Notes: generated by a model from the letters alone, not told the origin. A stretch of DNA of 64,000 nucleotides from Desulfitobacterium_A sp035539115 (GCF_035539115.1 NZ_DATLJA010000015.1:1-64000), one strand, 5' to 3'; shown: positions 52,313 to 61,167, numbered from the stretch's first letter. Translations and numbers: made by a program.

Positions 52313-53412
52313 CTATACCAACTCTTAATTATGGCAATGCTCTGGTCACTAGGATAATAATTCTTTAATTCATCCTTTTTCCCGATTGCGAAAACAGAGA
52401 ATCCTAAATTCCAAGTCTCTTTTTCGAATACTTCTTTATAGGCTTGGAACCCATTGGCTTGCTCTTGCTCATTCACGATATTTGAAGGTAGGGGATTCCA
52501 AGGATGAACTGCCGCTCCATTTCTTTTCGGAAAACCCAGTTCACCAAAAAAAACCGGTTTATCTAACTGAGTAGACAAATTCTTTAGTTCTTCATAAATA
52601 TTTTGGTGCCGATTGAAGATTGGGGTGCTATAAATCGAACTCACAAGATTCTCAACGGTATTTGTTTCTTTATCCGTCAATTCGAAGTAGGCAGCGACCG
52701 AAATGAAATCCACTTTCTGAAGTATGGGATTGTTTAACTTCATTGTATAGCTGCCAATTCGTTTATCTTTTTGAGTATCCCACTCGGCGGTATACCACCA
52801 GTTGGTTTTATAGGTTATTCGGCCCTGATAATTTGTTCGAACAAAATCGGCCACGTCAGACCAATAATTATATTCACTCTCAAACTGATCAAAGTTTGAA
52901 CCCAAACATAAAGCATAAACCTTATAAGGCTTGGCGATATCGTTAATCAGTGGACTCAGCACGACTTGTTTCCAATTCCAGAACCACTCATTTATATTCT
53001 CAGGATTCAATTCTGTTTCATAAAGCTCTCCATTACGGATATAAGGATAGGGTTCCAAGATAACGTTGATTCCTTTGTACCTTAACTTTTTAATCAATTG
53101 CAGCGCTTTCGTTTTACTTTCAGGGTTCACCGTCATTGTATTTGCTGTTAACGAAGGAATATCAATCTGCACAGGTACATTTACCGTATTGAGCCCGAGT
53201 TGCTCGATATCCATCATAACCTGTTCAATGGAATAATCGACGGACAGGTTACCCGATTTTATCTTTTCTCCATAAGGCGTGACAATTCTATTTTTCTCAT
53301 ACTGCTGACCAACATAGACAATATCTATCAGTACTTTCTTTACGAAAAATGCAGTTACCAAAAGGATGATTACACTTAAAATTATTCGTTTGTTTCGATT
53401 CAGATGGATCAA
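52309..53412 (-). CDS. Membrane-anchored glycoside-hydrolase-like protein (GH113-type TIM barrel)
   Basis: 367 residues. N-terminal membrane anchor (about 8-28), then a TIM-barrel-like body: YSIEQVMMDIEQLGLNTVNV, INVILEPYPYIRNGE, VDFISVAAYFELTD, and PVFFGELGFPKRNGA. The overall pattern fits GH113 (beta-mannanase) proteins. The second catalytic Glu fits GELGF; the expected first Glu after a G-N/S motif is not obvious (LCLGSNFDQ), so activity may be lost. TTG at 53412 follows GGGGG by about 8 nt. Function as an envelope glycan enzyme is inference. Confidence 0.6.
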   Translation of the reverse strand: MIHLNRNKRIILSVIILLVTAFFVKKVLIDIVYVGQQYEKNRIVTPYGEKIKSGNLSVDYSIEQVMMDIEQLGLNTVNVPVQIDIPSLTANTMTVNPESKTKALQLIKKLRYKGINVILEPYPYIRNGELYETELNPENINEWFWNWKQVVLSPLINDIAKPYKVYALCLGSNFDQFESEYNYWSDVADFVRTNYQGRITYKTNWWYTAEWDTQKDKRIGSYTMKLNNPILQKVDFISVAAYFELTDKETNTVENLVSSIYSTPIFNRHQNIYEELKNLSTQLDKPVFFGELGFPKRNGAAVHPWNPLPSNIVNEQEQANGFQAYKEVFEKETWNLGFSVFAIGKKDELKNYYPSDQSIAIIKSWYR

Positions 53413-53517
53413 TAGCCCTACCCCCAAAGTTTATTCCCCTGCCCTATCATTGCAGATCATATCTATGATAGCATACTCATCGATTCGAATGCCCCTGTTA
53501 TCCATTTGTAGGTAATC

Positions 53518-54036
53518 TTACCAGTCCGGCAAGTAGGACTCCATAACCTTCCAAGAAAACTCCCCGTCATTCCAATCGTATTTCAGCAACATGTACCCCC
53601 CGATATGACCATCATTAAATGACGCCAGCACCCATTGATCAGTAAGTACATGGATAGCGTTTTCATTATAAAAACCCATTGTCCCACCTAGAACTCCTTT
53701 ATAAGGAATCAGCTCGCTGTGTTTTCTTAAATCCGAAACAATCTCTTGCGGGTCTCCTTTAAATCCTTTACTCTGGAGTCTCAGCAACATCGGTTGCTCT
53801 AATTTCGGCAGAGTTTTAATTTATTCATCTCGTTTTCGAATTTCGCTATTCAAACGTGTCAGATCCGCAATACCCTCCTCATTCTTTTGTTGTAACTTAC
53901 CAATTTCTGCCGTTAAACTCCAATTTTGCTGTTTTAATTCGTCGACTTTGCTTTGATATTGGTATACCATAAATCCAAAAATCGTTAGGAAAGAAATGAG
54001 TACCCCAATTCCTATTTTTACCTTTAAGCTATGCAT
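53518..54036 (-). pseudogene. Membrane-anchored coiled-coil protein interrupted by one stop codon
   Basis: Two frames (54036-53821 and 53790-53518) lie in the same phase. The first gives a signal-anchor plus coiled coil (ELKQQNWSLTAEIGKLQQKN) ending RKRDE; then TAA at 53823-53821; then IKTLPKLEQP and the second frame (GFYNENAIHVLTDQWVLASF ... ESYLPDW). Reading TAA as CAA gives one 172-residue protein. The second part has no ribosome site. AGGAGG precedes the first ATG. So this is one gene with a nonsense change, or a sequencing error. Family not recognised. Confidence 0.7.
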
Positions 54037-54130
54037 AACCTGCCTCCTCCTGACTCAACCTATAAACATGTGTCCGCAATGGCTCCAAATATGGTTCATT
54101 CAGTTAAAGAATCCTTCTTCGTTCCAAACT

Positions 54131-54814
54131 TCAAAACTGAGGAAACCGAAAATGTCCGGTCATGGGCGAAGGCCAGCTCTCTAATTGATCTGATTCAGTG
54201 GGTATGGGGCCCGCATTATGGATAATATAAGGAACTCCATCAGGCCTGCGTTTATCCGAAACAATGGCGATATGTTCATGAGGCAAACCATAAGTGACAA
54301 TATCTCCGGGTTGCCAAAGAGTTAGATTCTCAATATCTCCAGGTTTGATTTCCCGAGTTAACTCTTGACCATTCCGTTGAAAGAAAGAGATCAGATTCGG
54401 CACTCTCCGAAAATCAATATTCGGATCTGGCTTACCCTGTATGCGAGGATATTGACTAGGATTTGAGCGAATATCTTGATCCACTAGACCCTTTAGATCA
54501 TAACCTGCATCCCGAAAAGCTCGCCACACGACATCGGTACAGACGCCTTCATTCTCCGGAGGATATCCCTCTTGATAATAGGCACTGCGATACTCCGGTT
54601 TCCTCTTGACCTCAGCTTTGGCACCGGCAACGATATCTTTTAGGTCGTCTAAGCCATCCCCATCTTTGTCCGTTGGGCAAGCAACACTAGGGATTATTAC
54701 AGATGGCTGAAAGGGAATTGGATTTTTGAAGTGGGCTTTCCCAAAAATGAAGACCACGCTTGCCACTACGCCGATCAGCAAAATAAGGGGCAGCCAAATC
54801 ACCCGTTTTCGCAA
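54131..54814 (-). CDS. DUF1287-family exported protein
   Basis: 227 residues. Hydrophobic anchor (about 6-25), then an amidase-like fold: GVCTDVVWRAFRDAGYDL contains the candidate catalytic Cys, PHEHIAIV the His, and YIIHNAGP follows. DUF1287 proteins are related to NlpC/P60 cysteine peptidases. TTG start with GGAGGG 8 nt upstream. A role on peptidoglycan is possible but unproven. Confidence 0.8.
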   Translation of the reverse strand: MRKRVIWLPLILLIGVVASVVFIFGKAHFKNPIPFQPSVIIPSVACPTDKDGDGLDDLKDIVAGAKAEVKRKPEYRSAYYQEGYPPENEGVCTDVVWRAFRDAGYDLKGLVDQDIRSNPSQYPRIQGKPDPNIDFRRVPNLISFFQRNGQELTREIKPGDIENLTLWQPGDIVTYGLPHEHIAIVSDKRRPDGVPYIIHNAGPIPTESDQLESWPSPMTGHFRFPQF

Positions 54815-54944
54815 AACCTTCCCTCCCTTTAATTATAATGGGCCTTCAAAGCCTCTGAAACTCTAATTAATTGGTCTTTTAGCCCTTGATTAACGTAAAC
54901 GAATAAATCCATAAAAAGGATCGCTGAATCACATTTACCCATTC

Positions 54945-55232
54945 CTACTTCATATTGAGGAGATAAATCGCTAAAGACGCTAAAACACAAGGCAGCCCAA
55001 ACAAGAAAAGCTGCGTCGACCAATTCATACGTTGCTTAAAATCTTGTTCATCAGAATAATTCGCCCTTCCCCGGTCTCCGCTATTTAAAGCTCCTCCGAA
55101 GACTGCAGCAAGCCCCATCGCTCCAAGTCCAAGAATCAGTAATCCATTCTCGGCTAACCCCGGTTCTTTCAGAAAGAGGGAAACGACGAACCCTAAAATT
55201 CCAATCACAAGACCTATGAGAAATGCGCGCAT
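54945..55232 (-). CDS. Small membrane protein, DUF5316-like
   Basis: 95 residues with three hydrophobic segments (about 3-20, 30-48 and 75-93), and AFLIGLVIGILGFVVSLFL at the start. Resembles DUF5316 proteins of Bacillus and relatives, function unknown. The ATG at 55232 follows GGAGGA by 8 nt; a longer reading to 55280 is unlikely. Confidence 0.7.
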   Translation of the reverse strand: MRAFLIGLVIGILGFVVSLFLKEPGLAENGLLILGLGAMGLAAVFGGALNSGDRGRANYSDEQDFKQRMNWSTQLFLFGLPCVLASLAIYLLNMK

Positions 55233-55436
55233 TTCTACTTCCTCCTCTTTTTTCGATACTGTACGACGAAATAAGTTCAATCAACAGAATCGTACGGAAA
55301 ACTAGCCCACACGAAGGGTATTGCTTATACAAAATATATTCACAGAATCTTAACAGATCCCTGAAATTTTCTTCCTGTAAATTGGGTATTCTAAAGAACG
55401 TTCCAGTTAAACGAAATTTTACAAGGAGGAGTGCAA

Positions 55437-55793
55437 ATGTTGAAGAAATTCGCCGTAAGTTTGCTGACATTAGCTTTCCTAACTTTAGGTGCTGGGACGA
55501 GTTTAGCCTCGCCAGACCCTGCCAAACTTGACGAGCTCAAAGCGTTAAACCAGCAAATGTTTACGCTGAAGAAGCAAATGGTGGACAAACAAGAGGAAGC
55601 AGGGTTGCTCGATAAGGAAAAGGCTACTAAGATGAAAACCTTCATCGAGAAACGCCAAAAGCAAGTGGAAGAAGATTTTGCTAATGGGCAATACACGGGC
55701 TTTGGGAAGAAACACGGTCAGGGCTTTGACAAAGAGTGCAAACACAAGGCTCAGAGCGTTCCCCAAACGAGTCCTTCTCCAAGTAACACTTAA
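55437..55793 (+). CDS. Small secreted protein, DUF2680-like
   Basis: 118 residues. Signal peptide cut near SLA-SPD (about 25), then a basic helical region (DELKALNQQMFTLKKQMVDK, GLLDKEKATKMKTF) typical of DUF2680 (YckD-like) proteins, and a Ser/Pro/Thr tail. AAGGAGGA lies 6 nt before the ATG. One of four plus-strand genes. Role unknown. Confidence 0.8.
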   Translation: MLKKFAVSLLTLAFLTLGAGTSLASPDPAKLDELKALNQQMFTLKKQMVDKQEEAGLLDKEKATKMKTFIEKRQKQVEEDFANGQYTGFGKKHGQGFDKECKHKAQSVPQTSPSPSNT

Positions 55794-55833
55794 TCTCTAA
55801 GTAAACTACAGATATTAACTGGAACTTATCCCA

Positions 55834-55859
55834 ATCCCCCAACTCAAGAGCTGGGGGAT
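55834..55859. terminator. Terminator between convergent genes
   Basis: Stem ATCCCCCA / TGGGGGAT, ending the DUF2680 gene on the plus strand and possibly the unknown gene on the minus strand. Confidence 0.7.
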
Positions 55860-55865
55860 CTATTC

Positions 55866-56369
55866 TTATTCACACTCCACTTGCCCCATCCAAAAGAACT
55901 CAGGAAAGCGACGACTTAAGCAGGAGAAGTACGATTTTGGGTCGATTTCATTCTTTTCAAAATTTAAATCACTCTTTTTTTCATCACTATACTCATCAAG
56001 ATTCTGTCTAGCCACTTTGAATTCAGGAGAATTTTGATCTTGAACTCGTTTTGAAGCATTTGTCAGGCAGCACTCCGCTGGATCAATTAACAGCTCCGGA
56101 GCCTTCCACTCAATCTCCAAGACAACCGGAATCCCGAGCTCCCGCTGCAGCTTCGGTATAGTCGATTTTATTGACCAGGCGAACTGCTCCAACTCTTCAA
56201 TGGGTACATCACTTATCACTCGGATAATGACTTGAGACCAATACCATTTTCTTTTCCACTCGAGAATTCTTTGTTCAAGACGTTCAGGAACTGTCCACTC
56301 CCATAGCCCACTGATCCCCCAAAGGGTACCTGTTAAAACAACGCCAAAAATCGGCCAAATTTCACGCAT
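55866..56369 (-). CDS. Membrane-anchored protein of unknown function
   Basis: 167 residues. Hydrophobic segment near the start (about 7-25), then QVIIRVISDVPIEELEQFAW and an acidic, Lys-rich C-terminal half. GGGGGGAG precedes the ATG. It follows the O-antigen-ligase-like gene by 35 bp and is probably in the same transcript. No family recognised. Confidence 0.6.
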   Translation of the reverse strand: MREIWPIFGVVLTGTLWGISGLWEWTVPERLEQRILEWKRKWYWSQVIIRVISDVPIEELEQFAWSIKSTIPKLQRELGIPVVLEIEWKAPELLIDPAECCLTNASKRVQDQNSPEFKVARQNLDEYSDEKKSDLNFEKNEIDPKSYFSCLSRRFPEFFWMGQVECE

Positions 56370-56404
56370 GTTACTCCCCCCTTAACCCTAGCCTATGTCT
56401 AGGA

Positions 56405-58321
56405 TTAGCGAAGGGTAAGTTGTCTCTCTTGAGCGGCACTCGCGAAAAAGTTCATCAACTCTGACGGCTGGAAATTCACTGTGTCTGGCCACAGCCTTCT
56501 CTCGAAGGCGCTCACGGAAACAAGCCTTTGGAGACGTGATGGTAATTTCGCACTCCATCGATACAGGGTTAATGCTTCACCTGGGTTCGTGCTTCGGCGT
56601 TTTTCCGCCTCTTCAAGTACACGTCCTTGAATCCATTCATATGCTCGAAGATCGAACTTCTCCCAGGCTAAAACATCTTCGGCAGCATCTAAACCCTCTG
56701 CTCCATACAGCTCAAGCTCCAAACTGGCAATTTCTCGTCGAACCATAAGCTGGGTCTGATCCTGCTCCAAGCCTCTTTGCAGGATTTGGAGAGAGCGTTG
56801 CTGATCCCCTTTCCCCTTGAACGTTTCCTGCCCAAGGCTTTTCTGGGGATCAAGCCATTGCGGATAAACCCAAGATCCCAGGAGCGTCAAACTTAATAAT
56901 AGGAAGAATAATCCCATAAATTGATTCTTCAAATAAGGAAAATGAATATCCTGAAAAAAATGTCTAAGGTTTAAAGCATTTATTTTACTAACAGAAAGTA
57001 TAAGTTTAGGGCAGATAGCATAAGTGCAACCAACGGCTTTCGTTCTCGCTATGCTCGGCGCAAGCCGGGTTTTCTTTATTGCCTTTTGGGATTCAAATCG
57101 TGAGGTTTCTCGATCTTGCTGAGGAAGGAACATTCCGAGTAATGTCCAAAATAAAATTCCAAGCGTGCCAAATAAGAAATCCGCATCCATCATGGCGTGC
57201 AGCCCTAAAAAGAGGAGCGCGCTATAGCTATCTGGTCGTCGGTCATCCCAATCCGGGCTAAGCGCTGATTTTCTATACTTATTTACTCTCCCTATCTGTT
57301 TAAAAGTAAGGATCCCCCAAAGAATTAATGCTAGTACTCCATAGACTCCCTGATTCAGAAGGACCCGAATTAATATGGAATGGGGATCCGACGTCCAGTA
57401 GGGAATGTTTTGGACGACAGGAAACGCGAACCACCCCCCAGCTTGAGGCATCCCCTGATGAGCCCATGCTAGTTTTAACCCATCTTGCACATAGAGGAAC
57501 CTCTCTCCTAAAGAATTACTTATTCTCCAATCGAAAAGATGTTGAAAAGCTCCCTGATTAAACCCTATCATTAAAAGCAAACCTGAAATAACGAGAAGCC
57601 CTAGAAACACCCCCTCGCGAAGATTCGTCAGGGTTCCCCTAACTCGCCACCTTACCAACCCACGTATGCTCCACACCATCAGAAAAAGGAAGACGGCCGC
57701 TCGTGAACCAGTATTGAGTAAAGATAAAAAGAGTAGAGCTTGAACCAACTTGGAACGGGGTCGTAACAAAAGCACCGCTGCCAAATAAGCAGCCAACGCA
57801 TTCGGATACCCTAATAATGACGACAGACGTTCTGTACCCGTAAGAAAAAGTCCTTGTCCTTGAACCCAAAGGCTAAGCTGAAGAGGCCAAGCTAAAATAG
57901 CCAGAAGAACTCCGACCTGTTCAATCCAGAAAAGCATTTTCTTCTGCTCTAACCCTCTTGGGATCTTCCGTGCCTGATGGTAAACCATCCATAAAGTACC
58001 CCAGCGTATGACATCCATCCATCCTTCACTGAGTTTAATCGGATGCCATAAGCCGAGCAAAGAAAGACAGATGAGGGTAAATAGCAATCCATCGGTTATC
58101 GTTAATGAACCCTGAATCCCTTCAGATTCACTGAGTCCATGAATTCTTACACGACTCCAGGCCTCCCCCGCTAGGGAAAAAGCTAACCCTGCCCCAAGCC
58201 ATAACCATTCCTGGGGAAAGAAAGCGCCCTGCACTATAACACTAAACCCTAAGAAAAAGGCCAGGGATCGCACTTTGCTGTCCCTGGCTCTGCTGTCTCG
58301 ATTTAAAGTTGTCCCAATCAT
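56405..58321 (-). CDS. O-antigen-ligase-like membrane protein carrying an in-frame repeat insertion
   Basis: 638 residues with about ten hydrophobic segments and a large loop; the pattern fits the Wzy/WaaL O-antigen ligase and polymerase group (LLGYPNALAAYLAAVLLL, GSRAAVFLF). Its C-terminal part is TPR-like (QILQRGLEQDQTQLMVRREI). Residues about 414-445 (AIKKTRLAPS ... LSVSK) are encoded by a copy of the interspersed element, without stop or frameshift. The ATG overlaps the fabZ stop by 4 bp. Whether the protein is still active cannot be told. Confidence 0.75.
   Translation of the reverse strand: MIGTTLNRDSRARDSKVRSLAFFLGFSVIVQGAFFPQEWLWLGAGLAFSLAGEAWSRVRIHGLSESEGIQGSLTITDGLLFTLICLSLLGLWHPIKLSEGWMDVIRWGTLWMVYHQARKIPRGLEQKKMLFWIEQVGVLLAILAWPLQLSLWVQGQGLFLTGTERLSSLLGYPNALAAYLAAVLLLRPRSKLVQALLFLSLLNTGSRAAVFLFLMVWSIRGLVRWRVRGTLTNLREGVFLGLLVISGLLLMIGFNQGAFQHLFDWRISNSLGERFLYVQDGLKLAWAHQGMPQAGGWFAFPVVQNIPYWTSDPHSILIRVLLNQGVYGVLALILWGILTFKQIGRVNKYRKSALSPDWDDRRPDSYSALLFLGLHAMMDADFLFGTLGILFWTLLGMFLPQQDRETSRFESQKAIKKTRLAPSIARTKAVGCTYAICPKLILSVSKINALNLRHFFQDIHFPYLKNQFMGLFFLLLSLTLLGSWVYPQWLDPQKSLGQETFKGKGDQQRSLQILQRGLEQDQTQLMVRREIASLELELYGAEGLDAAEDVLAWEKFDLRAYEWIQGRVLEEAEKRRSTNPGEALTLYRWSAKLPSRLQRLVSVSAFERRLWPDTVNFQPSELMNFFASAAQERQLTLR
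56986..57080 (-). repeat. Interspersed ~96-bp element, copy 6 (subfamily B), inside a gene
   Basis: On the minus strand reads AATAAAGAAAACCCGGCTT, hairpin CGGC-TTGC-GCCG, GCCGTTGGTTGCACTTATGC and ATACTTTCTGTTAGTA. It lies in the sense strand of the O-antigen-ligase-like gene and encodes CTYAICPKLILSVSK at its right end. A plus-strand frame in copy 1 encodes the same CTYAICPKLILSVS. Confidence 0.93.
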
Positions 58322-58758
58322 TGTTCCGCTTGCTTAGGTCCCACGGCAAATTTCATAATGCCTTGCGCTGCAAGTTGTTCTCCCACATAGGCTTTGCCTT
58401 CGGCAATCCCGATTCCATGCTTTAATTTCTGAAGCTCCACTTCTAATCGGAGTTGATCTCCGGGAACCACTTGCCGTTTAAACTTGACTTCATCCAATCC
58501 TGCATAAAGGGCAATATGGCCCACATATTCTGGCATCTTTAAGAGAACGACTGCCCCCACTTGAGCAAGTGCTTCCATAATCAGTACACCTGGCATAACC
58601 GGATACCCCGGGAAATGCCCTTGAAAGAAAGGCTCGTTCGCGGAAACATTTTTAATTCCTACTGCCCGTTTCCCCTCATCCAACTCCACGATACGGTCAA
58701 CTAACAAGAAAGGATAACGATGCGGGATAATGGCTTGAATTTCTTTGCTGTCGAGCAT
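58318..58758 (-). CDS. fabZ: 3-hydroxyacyl-[acyl-carrier-protein] dehydratase FabZ
   Basis: 146 residues. Hot-dog-fold dehydratase of fatty acid elongation. Catalytic motifs HRYPFLLVDRI and GHFPGYPVMPGVLIMEALAQ (His and Glu) are intact. GAGGAAATC precedes the ATG. It overlaps the ligase-like gene. The coupling to an envelope gene rather than to other fab genes fits B. subtilis-like arrangements only loosely. Confidence 0.96.
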   Translation of the reverse strand: MLDSKEIQAIIPHRYPFLLVDRIVELDEGKRAVGIKNVSANEPFFQGHFPGYPVMPGVLIMEALAQVGAVVLLKMPEYVGHIALYAGLDEVKFKRQVVPGDQLRLEVELQKLKHGIGIAEGKAYVGEQLAAQGIMKFAVGPKQAEQ

Positions 58759-58849
58759 ATTGATTTCCTCCTAGACTTGCATATCAGAATACTATTCCCT
58801 ATGATGGGAATACAGACTTAACTTTTTAAGATAAAAGCCTTTTTGGTAA

Positions 58850-58882
58850 ACAGTCATTTTCTCAAAAGAGTAAAGTGACTGT
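58850..58882 (+). promoter_or_regulatory. Hairpin in the fabZ/glycosyltransferase intergenic region
   Basis: Stem ACAGTCATTT / AAAGTGACTGT between divergent genes. It may lie in the leader of the glycosyltransferase gene. Function unknown. Confidence 0.35.
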
Positions 58883-58924
58883 CTCTAGTATATCGAAGTT
58901 TAAGTAAGAAAGGAAGGATTAGGG

Positions 58925-60049
58925 ATGAAATCCTACCCTATTTTACAATTAATTGGGGGCGGCGAAGTCGGTGGAGCTGAGCAGCACGTTTTAACCCTTC
59001 TCCAAAACTTAAACTTCAATCGTTTCAACCTCATCTCCGGTTGTCTCATTGATGGACCCTTCGCACGCCTGACCGAGGATCTAGAAATTCCTACACTCCG
59101 CTTTCCGATGAATCATGCTCTTGATCTTTCCCCTCTTCCAAGTCTCCTTACTGAACTACGCCAACAGGAAGTTGCCCTGATTCATACGCATGGTTCGCGA
59201 GCCAACCTTCTCGGACGCTTGGCTGGACGTTGGGCGAAAGTCCCGGTTATCAGTACCTACCACAGTTCCTTACGCCAAGACTATCTCTCCCGCAAAGCCG
59301 CTCTGGTCGCACTTGGACTGGACCGTTTGACCTTGCCCCTGACGTCAGGGATCATTATGGTTTCCGAGGCACTTGCTCGTGAAGTGGCTTCCCGCGGAGG
59401 CAAAAATCTCCGCACAATTTATAACGGGATTCAACCCCTATCGCAAATGGGAGACGAAACCTATCGGCGAAATCAACGCCAGCTTTTTCGCGACCATTGG
59501 GATATTCCCGACGATGCCCTCGTTTTCGGGAGCATCGCACGCTTACATCCCACCAAAGGCCTCGAGACCATGATCGAGGCTGCCGCTACTCTTCTCCCTA
59601 GCTTTCCCAAGCTCCACGTACTTATCGTGGGCGAAGGCCCTCTCCACTCTACCCTTGAAGGAAAACTAAAAGAGGCCGGAGTTCCCTATACTCTCCCCGG
59701 CTTTATTCCGACTGCCTATCAAACCCTTCCCGCGATGGACATTTTCATCTTACCCTCGCTCAATGAAGGAATGGGACTCGTGCTACTTGAGGCTATGCAA
59801 GCCCAGCTCCCCATCGTGGCTACCCGTGTCGGCGGTGTTCCGGAGGTGATTCGCGAAGATCAGGACGGAATTCTTATTCCTCCTGCAGATTCCCACGCCC
59901 TAGCCGAGGCCTGTCAAACCCTTTTTAACCAGCCCTTACTTGCTAAGCAACTGGTTCAATCAGGCCTAACTCGTTGGCAAACGTTTAATATTGAACAGAT
60001 GATTCAAAAAACAGAGAACTTCTATGAAGAAATTCTCTGTTTAAAATAA
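58925..60049 (+). CDS. Family-4 glycosyltransferase
   Basis: 374 residues, GT-B fold. N-terminal acceptor domain (QLIGGGEVGGAEQHVLTLL, HTHGSRANLLGRLAG) and C-terminal nucleotide-sugar domain with GSIARLHPTKGLETMIEA and the E-x7-E motif NEGMGLVLLEAMQ. GGAAGG precedes the ATG. Transcribed away from fabZ. Should build a cell-surface glycan, but the sugar is unknown. Confidence 0.9.
   Translation: MKSYPILQLIGGGEVGGAEQHVLTLLQNLNFNRFNLISGCLIDGPFARLTEDLEIPTLRFPMNHALDLSPLPSLLTELRQQEVALIHTHGSRANLLGRLAGRWAKVPVISTYHSSLRQDYLSRKAALVALGLDRLTLPLTSGIIMVSEALAREVASRGGKNLRTIYNGIQPLSQMGDETYRRNQRQLFRDHWDIPDDALVFGSIARLHPTKGLETMIEAAATLLPSFPKLHVLIVGEGPLHSTLEGKLKEAGVPYTLPGFIPTAYQTLPAMDIFILPSLNEGMGLVLLEAMQAQLPIVATRVGGVPEVIREDQDGILIPPADSHALAEACQTLFNQPLLAKQLVQSGLTRWQTFNIEQMIQKTENFYEEILCLK
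60011..60040. terminator. Hairpin at the end of the glycosyltransferase gene
   Basis: Stem ACAGAGAA / TTCTCTGT within the last codons, flanked by AAAAAA and TTTAAAA, so it may work for both convergent genes. Confidence 0.55.
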
Positions 60050-60095
60050 TGCAGAGTCAAGGGCTTTACTCAGAAACTAATTATTTAAAGTTCCA

Positions 60096-61160
60096 TTATT
60101 TTTGCGAGTTATTCTCACTTCGAGCATTATCTTCCTCGCTTTTTGACTTCATTGGCTTTCCTTGATCGCCTGTCTCTTTAGATCCAGTCTTACCTTGCTG
60201 TTCATCGTATTCTTGCTTACGATCTTGTTTAGAATCTCCTTGGGAAGAACCTACTGGTTTAGCATTGCTATTTCCAGGTTGAGCCTTGGGTTGGTTTCCA
60301 GAAGTATTACCCCTACTTTGAAGCGCGTTAATATTCGCATTACTTCCTGGATCATTTCCATCCCCTAGAATCTCTTGATTCTTTGGAATTCCTTTAATCT
60401 GATTTTCCTTATTCATCTGCTTCTGGACTTGCGGCTGTTCTAGGAGCTTCACCCGTTCATCCGTATTTTGCACATTATTAGCATCCGCATGAATTCCAGC
60501 ATCTTGAGCCGTATTCATCAGCGCGTATTCACCTAAAGTTAACCCCTGCTTATTGGCTTTTGTCTGATCCTCTGCACTCAGTTGATACACCGCAATCTTC
60601 GGTTCCAGACCCTGTGCTTGGGCTGCACTTTCAAGTCTCTGAACAATATCGTCTGAGGTTACCCCCTTCGGAAGCTCATTCCCCGCTTTGACAGGTGAAT
60701 AGCCGACCAATACCCAGGAATGATCTGTATTCAGATAGTGAAGCGTTACTGATTGCTCGATAATATCCGTAAGAGCCTGATTCCAAGGTTCTCCTTTCAG
60801 TTGGAGACCAGCCAGTACACGTTCAGCATCAGGATTGAGGGATTCAAACTGAAGGACACGACCTTGCTGATCAATAGTGAGTTGAAGTCTTGGGTTAATA
60901 TCAACCGAGATCATGGCAACAGCAGTCGTCCCTTGATAGGAGCTCCAACTTAACGAGCCTATCAAAGCGAGGAGAAAGACAGCTGCAGCACTTGCCATGA
61001 TACGCCAAAGTGGTTGACGTTGCTGGACCTCAGCGATTTCGATCTCTGCCCCAATCTCAACAGGTCTCCGATAACGGACTTTTTGAAAAGATCCATCAGC
61101 GGCTAGAATTGTAACCGTCGAACCTTTTTTGTCTAAGACCACAGCCTTCAATTGCTTCAT
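60096..61160 (-). CDS. rsgI: Anti-sigma factor RsgI-like membrane protein
   Basis: 354 residues. Anti-sigma domain at the start (KAVVLDKKGSTVTILAADGS), one membrane segment (about 53-75), an RsgI-type extracellular domain (ISVDINPRLQLTIDQQGRVLQFESLNPDAERVL) and a long Asn/Gln/Lys/Gly-rich tail in place of a carbohydrate-binding module. It holds SigI inactive until an outside signal is sensed. The ATG at 61160 with GGGGG 8 nt upstream is chosen. 7 bp after sigI. Confidence 0.9.
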   Translation of the reverse strand: MKQLKAVVLDKKGSTVTILAADGSFQKVRYRRPVEIGAEIEIAEVQQRQPLWRIMASAAAVFLLALIGSLSWSSYQGTTAVAMISVDINPRLQLTIDQQGRVLQFESLNPDAERVLAGLQLKGEPWNQALTDIIEQSVTLHYLNTDHSWVLVGYSPVKAGNELPKGVTSDDIVQRLESAAQAQGLEPKIAVYQLSAEDQTKANKQGLTLGEYALMNTAQDAGIHADANNVQNTDERVKLLEQPQVQKQMNKENQIKGIPKNQEILGDGNDPGSNANINALQSRGNTSGNQPKAQPGNSNAKPVGSSQGDSKQDRKQEYDEQQGKTGSKETGDQGKPMKSKSEEDNARSENNSQK

Positions 61161-61167
61161 TCCCTCA

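Noticed and set aside
53821..53823. Programmed read-through of TAA
   Set aside because: TAA is not used for selenocysteine or pyrrolysine, and no recoding signal is seen; a nonsense change or sequencing error is simpler.
5481..57080. CRISPR array from the repeated 96-bp element
   Set aside because: Copies are kilobases apart, in two orientations, differ internally, have no spacers, and no cas genes are present.
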